From Streptomyces filipinensis (GTDB lineage Bacteria; Actinomycetota; Actinomycetes; Streptomycetales; Streptomycetaceae), in assembly GCF_014649495.1 (NCBI RefSeq), contig NZ_BMTD01000017.1, positions 123,101-187,100 of the forward strand: a stretch of 64,000 bases of DNA. The letters are read 5' to 3'. The notes under the pieces were generated by a model, which ran no database searches, was not told where the DNA came from, and saw only the letters and a program-made list of their open reading frames with translations. Every line of letters begins with the position of its first letter. The first letter of the stretch is position 1. Below are positions 57,882-64,000 of the stretch, piece by piece. Made by a program: the position numbers and the translations under genes.

Positions 57882-58196
57882 TCAGTCCCCTGATCGGTGC
57901 AGGGGGAGGTGGGCGACGACCTGCTTGCCGGTTCCGGGATCGACGGTGTGCAGCCGGTCGCAGAGCCGTGTGATCAAGCGGAGGCCGTGTCCGCCGACGC
58001 GCCGGGCATCTGCGATCCGGCCCTCGGTGCAGTCCCAGACCGCACAGTACCGCCACGGCGCCGGGGGCACCGGGCTGTCCGAAGACTCCTCGCCGAGCGG
58101 GGTGACCATAACCGTCTTCCCGTGGTTGTGCCTTACCTCTTCACTACTTCCCGTGATCGGCGCGTCGGATCGCCTGCCCGTCGGCGTCTCCTTCAT
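57882..58196 (-). CDS. N-terminally truncated RsbW-like HATPase
   Basis: A 104-residue frame with GAGGG 8 nt before ATG 58196, 11 bp after the upstream STAS gene. It retains the last part of an N-box (EEVRHNHGKTVMV) and the G2 region and C terminus (RRVGGHGLRLITRLCDRLHT, QVVAHLPL). It lacks the first ~40 residues of the HATPase fold, including the catalytic Glu/Asn helix (EAxxNA), so it should not bind ATP. It is either a pseudogene or a degenerate binding partner kept for a regulatory role. Confidence 0.65.
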   Translation of the reverse strand: MKETPTGRRSDAPITGSSEEVRHNHGKTVMVTPLGEESSDSPVPPAPWRYCAVWDCTEGRIADARRVGGHGLRLITRLCDRLHTVDPGTGKQVVAHLPLHRSGD

Positions 58197-58207
58197 GAAC
58201 GATGCCC

Positions 58208-58555
58208 TCAGCTGGTGAGGGAGGGGCCCGTGTCGGCGATCGTGAAGTGGTCGATTGTCCCGCTGAGGGTCAACAGTCGGCTGACCGCCGGGGGGAGGGG
58301 GCCGAGGAGGATGAGTTGCCGGCCGCCGGACACGTGTCGGCGCCTGGCGTCCAGGAGAGCGTTCAGGAGCATGCTGTCGGCGAAGGTGACCTGGGACAGG
58401 TCGATCGCCGTGGTGGGCAGTGCGGCCTGATCGGCCGCATCCCAGGCCGCTTCGAACTCCTCTGTGTCATCGTGGTCCGTCTCACCGCGCACCGTGATCA
58501 CGAAGACCTCTTCAAGGCGGGTGAGGTACACCTTCTGCTCGGGGGCCGCGTGCAT
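58208..58555 (-). CDS. STAS-domain protein
   Basis: A ~115-residue STAS protein. The core LPTTAIDLSQVTFADSMLLN gives the acceptor loop as FADSMLLN, with Ser following Asp as in antagonists, though the Gly after it is missing. ATG 58555 gives a normal-length STAS domain; GTG 58639 would add an atypical 28-residue basic extension. It is the first gene of a two-gene unit with the truncated HATPase, echoing the rsbV-rsbW order. Confidence 0.8.
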   Translation of the reverse strand: MHAAPEQKVYLTRLEEVFVITVRGETDHDDTEEFEAAWDAADQAALPTTAIDLSQVTFADSMLLNALLDARRRHVSGGRQLILLGPLPPAVSRLLTLSGTIDHFTIADTGPSLTS

Positions 58556-58641
58556 GACGACATCTTCACACCGTCGGGCGAGAACCCACCAGCCCGGGTC
58601 GGGCGAGTGACGTGGTGGTGACCGTTTCCGCGGAGACACCT

Positions 58642-58680
58642 CGAAGGGTCTTCCCGGGGCGCGCGCGGGAAGACCCTTCG
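58642..58680 (-). terminator. csbD terminator
   Basis: A perfect 15-bp stem, CGAAGGGTCTTCCCG (58642-58656) with 58666-58680, and a 9-nt loop lie 17 bp after the csbD stop. Confidence 0.85.
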
Positions 58681-58696
58681 GAGAAAAGAGATGCAG

Positions 58697-58870
58697 TCAG
58701 TGCTTGAAGGCGTCCTTGGCCTTCTCCTTGGCCTCACGGGCATCCCCCGTGCTCTTCTCAGCCTGTCCTTCGGCGGCCATGCGGTCATTCCCGATGGCGC
58801 TTCCCGCGACCTCCTTGACCTTGCCCTCGGTCTGCTCGGTCTTCGCCTTGGCCTTCTCGCCGGCAGTCAT
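58697..58870 (-). CDS. CsbD-family stress protein
   Basis: A 57-residue CsbD homologue (MTAGEKAKAKTEQTEGKVKE ... AIGNDRMAAEGQAEKSTGDA), the small, charged, highly expressed protein typical of SigB regulons in Gram-positive bacteria. Its molecular role is unknown. ATG 58870 follows GAGGAGG at 8 nt. A GTTT-N15-GGGCAC promoter upstream fits SigB-type control, and a strong hairpin follows the gene. Confidence 0.92.
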   Translation of the reverse strand: MTAGEKAKAKTEQTEGKVKEVAGSAIGNDRMAAEGQAEKSTGDAREAKEKAKDAFKH

Positions 58871-58919
58871 GGAATCCGCCTCCTCGTCACTGTGGTGCCG
58901 TTCTTGCGGTAGCCCACTC

Positions 58920-58944
58920 GTGCCCCGGCTCTCCCTGCACAAAC
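58920..58944 (-). promoter_or_regulatory. SigB-type promoter candidate before csbD
   Basis: On the minus strand GTTT (58944-58941), 15 nt, GGGCAC (58925-58920). The -35 is ideal and the -10 has one mismatch to GGGTAC. On the plus strand a similar GAGT-N15-GGGCAT (58959-58983) points to the small hydrophobic gene. Confidence 0.5.
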
Positions 58945-59008
58945 AAGCCGCAGCTGTCGAGTGAAGTAACAGTCACGGGGCATACGGCGGCTCAGGAGGT
59001 CGATAACC

Positions 59009-59179
59009 ATGGTTCCCTTGCTGCTCGTTCTGCTTCTCGCACTCGTCCTTTTCGGTGCCGGTTTCGCCGTCAAGATCCTCTGGTGGGTGGCTCTCGCCGT
59101 CCTGGTGCTGTGGCTGCTCGGCTTCGTTGTGCGCTCCACGAGTGCCGGCGGCGGCCGTGGGCGCTGGTACCGGTGGTGA
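59009..59179 (+). CDS. small hydrophobic membrane protein, 56 residues
   Basis: ATG 59009 with AGGAGG 8 nt upstream opens 56 residues: a long hydrophobic stretch of two short helices (MVPLLLVLLLALVLFGAGFA, then WWVALAVLVLWLLGFVVR) and a Gly/Arg-rich tail ending GRWYRW. It resembles the small hydrophobic proteins often found beside stress genes in Streptomyces. It is divergent from csbD and may share SigB-type control. Confidence 0.82.
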   Translation: MVPLLLVLLLALVLFGAGFAVKILWWVALAVLVLWLLGFVVRSTSAGGGRGRWYRW

Positions 59180-59310
59180 GCTGACCCGCACTCACCCTTC
59201 CTGGGGCCTGGCCGATACCGGCCAGGCCCTACCGCATGTGCCGTGCGGCGATGGCGACCCTGGACGTGGGAAGCGCCTTTCACCAGTCGGTCGGTCTTGC
59301 TCATCAGCGG

Positions 59311-59703
59311 TCACCGGGTTGCGCCCGACGCCTCAGGAGGATCAGAGGCGCGGGACGTGGGCGCCGCCTTGTTCGGCAGGGCGCGGGCGCCCGGATCCCC
59401 CTGACCGGATACGAGGGCACGGTGAGCCGCCCAGCCCGCCTCGGTGAGCGCCCAAGGATCACCGCGCCTCTCGTAAGGCTTGAGAAGCCCTGCCTTGACC
59501 ATCCGGTCCCGCTGCCAAGCGGTCCGGTTCTCCCACTTGACTTCCCCGTTGGATGGTTGCGGCAGGTGGTCCGTCTCGGTGAGCTGGGAACCGTATCGCT
59601 CCTCGATCCTCCGAAGCACGGCCTGCTTGGAACCCGCACCGCCCATCTCACCAAGGGTGGTGAGAAGCCAACGGCCGAGTACCTCGTGGGGTGTCAGCAG
59701 CAT
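59311..59703 (-). CDS. stand-alone Mrr N-terminal-like winged-helix protein
   Basis: A 130-residue protein whose first ~100 residues match the Mrr_N winged helix that precedes Mrr restriction endonuclease domains: WLLTTLGEMGGAGSKQAVLR, then VKWENRTAWQRDRMVKAGLL and GDPWALTEAGWAAH. No catalytic (PD-D/ExK) domain follows; the last 30 residues are disordered. TACGAT 7 nt before ATG 59703 suggests a leaderless gene. It may be a DNA-recognition remnant of a type IV restriction enzyme or an independent DNA-binding protein. Confidence 0.72.
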   Translation of the reverse strand: MLLTPHEVLGRWLLTTLGEMGGAGSKQAVLRRIEERYGSQLTETDHLPQPSNGEVKWENRTAWQRDRMVKAGLLKPYERRGDPWALTEAGWAAHRALVSGQGDPGARALPNKAAPTSRASDPPEASGATR

Positions 59704-59915
59704 GCAGGCGATCGTAGGATGTCGCTCTGACCCGTGTGGCGCCCTTTGTTGAGAAAGTGGCTTGGAGCCAGACCCAGTTGGAGCGCTGCACTCGGCTGGG
59801 AAGAGGCACCCCGTCTTGCCTGAACGCGAGGCTTGGGTGTTAACCCGTTGGGTGGCCCGGGGACGGCCCGGGAAGCAGAGTCCCCGCCGCCACCGCGCCG
59901 GGTTATCGTACGGCT

Positions 59916-60167
59916 GTGGCCAGCGCAGCGGAGCGCCCCATCCTCTTCCTCGACGTCGACGGGCCGCTCATCCCGTTCGGGGCGTCGTACCGCTCCTCGA
60001 CGTCCGTCGATCAGGGGAACCCACTACTTGATCGACTGGATCCCGGCATCGGATCGCGCCTCCTGGCCCTGGACTGCCCTCTCGTGTGGGCCACGACGTG
60101 GATGGGGGAGCCGGCTCAGGGCTCGTGGACGCCGATTTCTCGGCGCTCGGCGCCTGGCTCGCTGTGA
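59916..60167 (+). pseudogene. truncated HAD-superfamily gene (HAD_SAK type)
   Basis: GTG 59916, 7 nt after TATCGT, opens PILFLDVDGPLIPFGASYRS, the HAD nucleophile motif DVDG, followed by GNPLLDRLDPGIGSRLLALD and LVWATTWM. This is the N-terminal part of the HAD domain found in Streptomyces 'Swiss Army Knife' RNA-repair-type proteins. After WATTWM the frame loses similarity and stops at residue 83, about half the usual length. Downstream bases to ~60210 still look like coding sequence in another frame, so a deletion or frameshift is likely. Confidence 0.65.
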
Positions 60168-60212
60168 GGGCGCCGGCTACCGGTTGATCGGGGGCTCCGG
60201 AGAGGAGACGGG

Positions 60213-60435
60213 TTGAGAAAACCGCCCCTTCGTCCCGTAATTGAAAACCTGAACCATCGAATAGGAATTGCTTTCCGGAATCAATCAGTCCACTCTCAAT
60301 TCTCCCTCAATTTAATTGAGGGGGTGTCGTGCAGTGGTTATGTTTTTCCTCGTTCGGTCAGTCGCGGAGTCGAACCGACCCGGTGGACGGAATGGCTAGC
60401 CCGCCGGTAATCGTGGCATGTGAAAGGGTGACTCT
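60213..60435. other. AT-rich patch with a 19-nt palindrome
   Basis: This stretch is clearly richer in A and T than the rest of the window. CCCTCAATT-T-AATTGAGGG (60304-60322) is a perfect palindrome, preceded by two more TCAATT units. It may be a promoter region of acquired DNA. No gene is accepted here. Confidence 0.55.
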
Positions 60436-61032
60436 ATGGCGCAGGTGGTTCGAAAACTAGCCTTAGGGGTCACCCTTTCGCTCTCATGTGTGGCATGCAC
60501 TTCGGGGGGCGGAAGCGGATTTGCCCATGAATCGCCGTCTGGTCAATTTGCGCAGCTGAGTCGACTCAAGTCGATCGACTCGAGTGAAGAGCAGCTGATC
60601 ACTGCGGACGAATTCCCGCGTAAATCCCAGAAGCCTAAGGTGATTGGCGAGGTTCGGGAGGGTTCCTATCGTCTGATCGCGTACATCCAGGGGGAATTCT
60701 GTGGCCTTCGGGTAGCTGAGGCGGAGAATTCTGAACGATCGTTGATCCACGTCACTTCAGCGTGGCCTAGAAGTGATTCGGAAGAGAGTACGCCCTACCC
60801 GGCCGGTCCCTACAGTTTCGCCTCGGCAGCAGGTTCAGACGGATCTAGGATGTGGGCTTCGCTGGGCTGCAGTAAGTTGGCGATGGTGATCAATTACTCG
60901 TCTCAGGATCATGGGCCTGCTTCTGATCAGCGGGGTGATGTTTCGATCAAAAAGCACCGCGAGGATCCGGCAACGCTGGATGTGGTCATTGGTTCGAGGG
61001 AAGCTCGCGCAAGAATCCTGCCTCAGGTCTAG
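60436..61032 (+). CDS. putative lipoprotein with a TTA codon
   Basis: A 198-residue protein with an N-terminal export signal (KLALGVTLSLSCVACTSGGG); Cys21 follows CVA, an imperfect lipobox, so lipid attachment is likely but not certain. The mature part has no family I recognise and contains two further Cys (EFCGLRV, LGCSKLAM). ATG 60436 follows AAAGGGTGA. Codon use is much less GC-biased than in neighbouring genes, and codon 10 is TTA, which in Streptomyces needs the bldA tRNA. Both features suggest recent transfer and development-linked expression. Confidence 0.75.
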   Translation: MAQVVRKLALGVTLSLSCVACTSGGGSGFAHESPSGQFAQLSRLKSIDSSEEQLITADEFPRKSQKPKVIGEVREGSYRLIAYIQGEFCGLRVAEAENSERSLIHVTSAWPRSDSEESTPYPAGPYSFASAAGSDGSRMWASLGCSKLAMVINYSSQDHGPASDQRGDVSIKKHREDPATLDVVIGSREARARILPQV

Positions 61033-61136
61033 AACGGGCCGTTGCCGTCCAAGGCGTCCAGGAGCACGGCTCGCGCGTGTCAGTGGCCGCTGTTAGCGTC
61101 CGGCCGTTCTGGCAGAGCTGGATGAGGAGGGACCGT

Positions 61137-61580
61137 ATGGGCGCGTCGGGGTGGGACTATGCCGTGCCGTATCAGGAGGATCTTGTCGGGGCGTTCGAGG
61201 GGCTGAGGCGGAAGGTCTTCGAGGAGCGGGAGTACTACTGGGGACCGGGTGCCGACTGGAGGCCGGAGGAGGAGCGGCTGCCATGGCCGGAGACCATGGA
61301 CGAGCTGTGGGAACACGAGCTCGTTCAGCACGAGGGGACGCACTCGATCCTCGACATCTTCCGGATCATCGGGCCGGAGGAGAAGCCGGACTACTGCACG
61401 ATGAAGCAGGTGACCGACGAGGAGGCTCTGCGTGTCTTGGGCACGCGGAAGCCGACCCGGGCTCACGTGCCCCGTTTCGAGGAATTCGACCACTGGCGCT
61501 GGTACGGCCGGTGCGCCGTGCTCCACGACGATCAGGGTGAACCGCAGGAGATCTACTTCTGGGGCTACTCCGGCGATTGA
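61137..61580 (+). CDS. conserved hypothetical protein
   Basis: A 147-residue acidic, Trp- and Glu-rich protein (GWDYAVPYQEDLVGAFEGLR, WPETMDELWEHELVQHEGTH, DHWRWYGRCAVLHDDQG). It has no signal peptide or membrane segment. ATG 61137 has AGGAGGG at 5-nt spacing. The composition and the size recall small immunity-type proteins, but no toxin gene is adjacent, so this is only a thought. Codon use is normal for the genome, in contrast to the lipoprotein gene before it. Confidence 0.75.
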   Translation: MGASGWDYAVPYQEDLVGAFEGLRRKVFEEREYYWGPGADWRPEEERLPWPETMDELWEHELVQHEGTHSILDIFRIIGPEEKPDYCTMKQVTDEEALRVLGTRKPTRAHVPRFEEFDHWRWYGRCAVLHDDQGEPQEIYFWGYSGD

Positions 61581-61708
61581 TCCGGCCCGGGTGAAGCGCC
61601 GTCTCGACAGCCTCTGGAGCGCCGTCGCGGTCGCGCAGCCGGCCGGCGACGACCGCGGACCGGGTGCGGATGTGCCGGGCGACCAACAGGCCTGGTCCGA
61701 CAACGGGC

Positions 61709-61739
61709 TTGACCTTGACACGTTGTTAAGGTGTGCGCT
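61709..61739 (+). promoter_or_regulatory. MerR-type promoter with operator in a long spacer
   Basis: TTGACC (61709-61714) and TGCGCT (61734-61739) are 19 bp apart. The near-perfect inverted repeat ACCTTGAC-N5-GTTAAGGT (61712-61732) fills the spacer, the layout by which MerR-family activators twist DNA. The operon downstream encodes a MerR protein, so autoregulation is likely. Confidence 0.65.
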
Positions 61740-61750
61740 GGGTGCAGGAG

Positions 61751-62611
61751 GTGGTCCCGATCCACACGACAAGCGGAACCCCGCAGCACACCCGCGTGGC
61801 CGACGCCCTCGGCGCCAAGGACGCGTCGGTCCGGCTCCAGGCGGCCCTGGCGGTCGGCTCGAACCCCGATCCCGGCTTCCTGGAGACACTCGTCGAGCGG
61901 TGCGCGGTCGAGCCGGACTTCTTCGTGCGGGACATGCTGTCGTGGGCGCTGACCCGCCTGCCGCCGGAGATCACCCTGCCCCGGATCCGTCAGGAACTCG
62001 ACTCCGGGCGCACTCAGGCCCGGAGCCAGGCGCTGCACACGCTCTCCAAGATCGGTGACAGCAGCGCATGGGCCTGGATCACGCGCGACATGCTGCGCGA
62101 CGCCGACGACGAGGTCGCGCGGACCGCGTGGCGCGTCGCGGTCGCCCTCGTGCCCGAAGCCGTGAAGAGGGACCTGGCGGACGCACTGGTCATGCAGCTC
62201 GGCCGCGGCGACCGCGAGGTGCGGCTGAGCCTGAGCCGTGCCCTCGTCGACCTCGGCGACGTGAGCACGCCCGCCCTGGAGCAGGCCGCGGCGCATCCCG
62301 ATCCGGTGGTGGCCGCGCACGCCCGTGCCACCGAGCTGCTCCGGCAGAACCCGGAGACCGGTTTCGACGCGGCCCTCGACGAGGCGAAGCGAGTCGTCAC
62401 ACTCGGCCCGGAACGAGCCGCTGCCGTCGCGACTGCGCCGGGAGCCACCGAGACCGGGGAGTCCGCGGAGGCCGGGGAGACGTCGCGTGTCGTGGAGGCC
62501 GCGGAGGCTACGGAGAGGGCGGGTGTCGTGGAGACCGCCGGGATGACCGAGTCGGCCGGCGCCGTGGCTGCCGCGGAGGTCGCCGAGGCCGTGGAGGCCG
62601 CGGGGTGCTGA
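61751..62611 (+). CDS. HEAT-repeat protein with acidic Ala/Glu-rich tail
   Basis: A ~286-residue protein. Residues ~10-215 consist of helical HEAT-like repeats (DALGAKDASVRLQAALAVGS, RDADDEVARTAWRVAVALVP, RGDREVRLSLSRALVDLG). Residues ~225-286 are a low-complexity tail of Ala, Glu, Val and Thr. HEAT repeats are protein-binding scaffolds. GTG 61751 follows the MerR-type promoter almost directly; GTG 61742 or 61733 are alternatives. It overlaps the downstream MerR gene by 7 bp and was probably formed together with it. Confidence 0.78.
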   Translation: MVPIHTTSGTPQHTRVADALGAKDASVRLQAALAVGSNPDPGFLETLVERCAVEPDFFVRDMLSWALTRLPPEITLPRIRQELDSGRTQARSQALHTLSKIGDSSAWAWITRDMLRDADDEVARTAWRVAVALVPEAVKRDLADALVMQLGRGDREVRLSLSRALVDLGDVSTPALEQAAAHPDPVVAAHARATELLRQNPETGFDAALDEAKRVVTLGPERAAAVATAPGATETGESAEAGETSRVVEAAEATERAGVVETAGMTESAGAVAAAEVAEAVEAAGC

Positions 62612-63621
62612 TCGGCGAGGTGGCCCGTCACTCGGGGGTGAGCGCCCGGATGCTCCGGCACTACGACGCCCTCGGGCTGGTACGACCGACCGGTCGCACC
62701 GTCGGCGGCTACCGCGAGTACTCCGCCGACGACGTCCGCAGGATCTTCCACGTGGAGAGCCTGCGGTCCCTCGGGCTCTCGCTCAAGCAGATCGGGCGCG
62801 CACTGCAGGATCCGGCCTTCACGCCGTCCGCCCTGGTCAGCGACCTCATCCGGTGGACGGAAGACCGCTTGGAGCGGGAACGGGAGCTGCTTGAGCGGCT
62901 CCGCGCGATCGATGCGTCGGCGCCCACCGGCTGGCAGGACGTGCTGCGCATCGTCGAGCTCATGCAGGGGCTCGACTCGACCAGCGCCGCGCGCAGGCAG
63001 CAGGCCGTGCTGGCCCGGCCGGAGGGCTGGTCGGTTCCCGCCGAGTTGCTGGCCGGGGCGGTCCTGACCGAATCCGACCCCAACGTGGCGGGCGCCCTGC
63101 GCTGGGCGCTCGCCCGATCGGGCGGCGACGGGGTGGAGACGCTGGCCGCCGGTGTGCGGTCGGAGGACGTCGACGTCCGGCGGCGGGCGGTGCAGGCGAT
63201 CGCCGGGATACCCGAGACCCCGGACGCGACCGCGGTGCTCGTGGAGGCGCTCCGGGACCCGGACACGACGGTGCGCAGGCACGCCGCGCCGGCGTTGGGC
63301 AGGCGTGGGGTGACCGAGGCCGTGCCGACCCTCGTCGGCATGGTGGTCGAAGGCGCCAACGACGTCGACGCGGCGGAGATCCTGGGGACACTGTCCCAGG
63401 ACCCCGGGTGTGGCGACCGGATCCTGACCGCACTGGCCGGCGAACTCGCCGCGCCCACCGCGGACTCCGCGACGCGGATACGCCTGACCCAGGCGCTGGT
63501 CGAGCTGCCGGGGACCACCGCGCAGGACGTCCTGCGCCGGCTGGCACACGACGAGGACCGCGCTGTCGCACTCGTCGCCTCGGCCTTCCTCGGAGTGCTC
63601 CAGGAGCGGTCCCGGGTGTGA
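62605..63621 (+). CDS. MerR-family regulator fused to C-terminal HEAT repeats
   Basis: A 338-residue protein. Residues 1-70 form a MerR winged helix (LIGEVARHSGVSARMLRHYD, RTVGGYREYSADDVRRIFHV), and ~75-115 the antiparallel dimerisation helix. From ~150 to 338, instead of a classic drug- or metal-binding domain, there are HEAT-like repeats (VRRRAVQAIAGIPETPDATA, VLVEALRDPDTTVRRHAAPA). GTG 62605 lies 8 nt after GGAGG, inside the preceding gene. It probably regulates its own operon. Confidence 0.85.
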   Translation: MLIGEVARHSGVSARMLRHYDALGLVRPTGRTVGGYREYSADDVRRIFHVESLRSLGLSLKQIGRALQDPAFTPSALVSDLIRWTEDRLERERELLERLRAIDASAPTGWQDVLRIVELMQGLDSTSAARRQQAVLARPEGWSVPAELLAGAVLTESDPNVAGALRWALARSGGDGVETLAAGVRSEDVDVRRRAVQAIAGIPETPDATAVLVEALRDPDTTVRRHAAPALGRRGVTEAVPTLVGMVVEGANDVDAAEILGTLSQDPGCGDRILTALAGELAAPTADSATRIRLTQALVELPGTTAQDVLRRLAHDEDRAVALVASAFLGVLQERSRV

Positions 63622-63872
63622 CGGCTCTGTGGTCAGCGGCCGGGGGCCGGCAGCAGACCCTCCGAGTACGGGGGAGCAGGGGCATCCATGGGCCATCGCC
63701 CGTCCGGAACTCCGGGGCCACCACCGGACTCGCGTGCATGAGGCAGGGCCAGGGGCCGGTCTTCCTCCGCGGAAGCGTCGGTTCGGCGAGCGGGTCGGTC
63801 CGTCCCCGGCACGCCCCGTCCCGACACGTGCTTGTGGGCCGGTGGAGTGAGGGGCGCGGGTGCGGAGCGGGA

Positions 63873-63900
63873 GGGGGCGGCTGCTCGGGGAGCCGCCCCC
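63873..63900 (-). terminator. ilvC terminator
   Basis: GGGGGCGGCT (63873-63882) pairs perfectly with 63891-63900 around an 8-nt loop, 12 bp after the ilvC stop. Confidence 0.8.
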
Positions 63901-63912
63901 CTGCCGTGAGGC

Positions 63913-64000
63913 TTACGCCTCCTCGTTCACCCAGCTCATCAGCTTGCGCAGCTGCTTGCCGGTGGTCTCCAGCAGGTGCTCGGAGTCCTGCTGCTTGTAC
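63913..64000 (-). CDS. ilvC: ketol-acid reductoisomerase, C-terminal end (5' part beyond window)
   Basis: Only the last 28 residues are visible: YKQQDSEHLLETTGKQLRKL then MSWVNEEA and a TAA stop. They match the conserved C terminus of actinobacterial IlvC, the NADPH-dependent enzyme of branched-chain amino acid synthesis. A strong hairpin follows. Streptomyces can carry more than one ilvC, so this may be either copy; ilvB/ilvN would be expected beyond the right edge if it is the main one. Confidence 0.85.
   Translation of the reverse strand, partial: YKQQDSEHLLETTGKQLRKLMSWVNEEA

Noticed and set aside
60357..60385. tRNA-like T-loop (GGTTCGACTCC on the minus strand), possible att site
   Set aside because: The flanking bases do not pair as a T-stem or acceptor stem, and no integrase gene is near.
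1..64000. CRISPR arrays, complete insertion sequences, prophage, rRNA and tRNA genes
   Set aside because: None was recognised: repeats found are degenerate and unspaced, and no transposase, integrase or phage structural motif was seen.

Overview
This is a very GC-rich chromosomal segment from a Streptomyces or close relative. The evidence is the strong third-position G/C bias of every clear gene, many GTG starts, frequent leaderless genes (a TAnnnT element 6-8 nt before the start codon), and marker genes sepH, cutRS, ptsH, a c-di-AMP riboswitch before an M23 peptidase, and the DUF4193, DUF3710, DUF3159, DUF3093 and DUF5998 families. Most genes from 1 to about 43.8 kb look like conserved core genome. 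From 43.8 to about 61 kb the content is accessory.

Layout. 1-9 kb: two divergent citrate synthase-family genes, a CobW-type GTPase, topoisomerase IV subunit A (parC) and a two-gene M16 protease operon. 9-18.7 kb: a ydaO-type c-di-AMP riboswitch with a secreted M23 peptidase, a GntR regulator, HPr (ptsH), a large GNAT/acyl-CoA-synthetase-like protein acetyltransferase, a phosphodiesterase, thymidine kinase and a VOC protein. 19-27 kb: a sulfurtransferase, the cell-division protein SepH, a membrane protein, an aldonolactone oxidase, an MFS transporter, ferrochelatase and an inositol-monophosphatase-family enzyme. 27-34 kb: the cutR-cutS two-component system, DUF4193, a thioesterase, dut and DUF3710. 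34-44 kb: a potassium block made of KdpD, KdpE, two TrkA-type RCK proteins and an APC permease that resembles the K+ importer KimA, followed by a TrmA-family RNA methyltransferase.

44-59 kb is a general-stress island. It holds a SigB/SigF-type sigma factor and many partner-switch parts: MEDS-STAS, MEDS-HATPase, four stand-alone STAS proteins, two SpoIIE/PP2C phosphatases, a truncated HATPase and a HATPase remnant. It also holds likely outputs: Dps, CsbD, PAP2-diacylglycerol-kinase fusion, YihY, MarR and a small hydrophobic protein. Sequences fitting GNNT-N15-GGGTAY occur before sigB, marR and the PAP2 gene, and one-mismatch versions precede csbD and the small hydrophobic gene. At its core is a three-gene overlapping operon (PAS-GAF-PP2C phosphatase, cobalamin-binding CarH-like sensor, STAS antagonist), which suggests a light- or B12-controlled input to the sigma factor. 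This is my best candidate for an undescribed system.

59.2-61.6 kb looks like acquired and decaying DNA: a stand-alone Mrr N-terminal domain, a broken HAD-family gene, an AT-rich patch and a TTA-containing lipoprotein gene. 61.6-63.6 kb holds an operon of a HEAT-repeat protein and a MerR regulator fused to HEAT repeats, behind a MerR-type promoter. The window ends in the 3' end of ilvC. No rRNA, tRNA, CRISPR array, complete insertion sequence or prophage was recognised.
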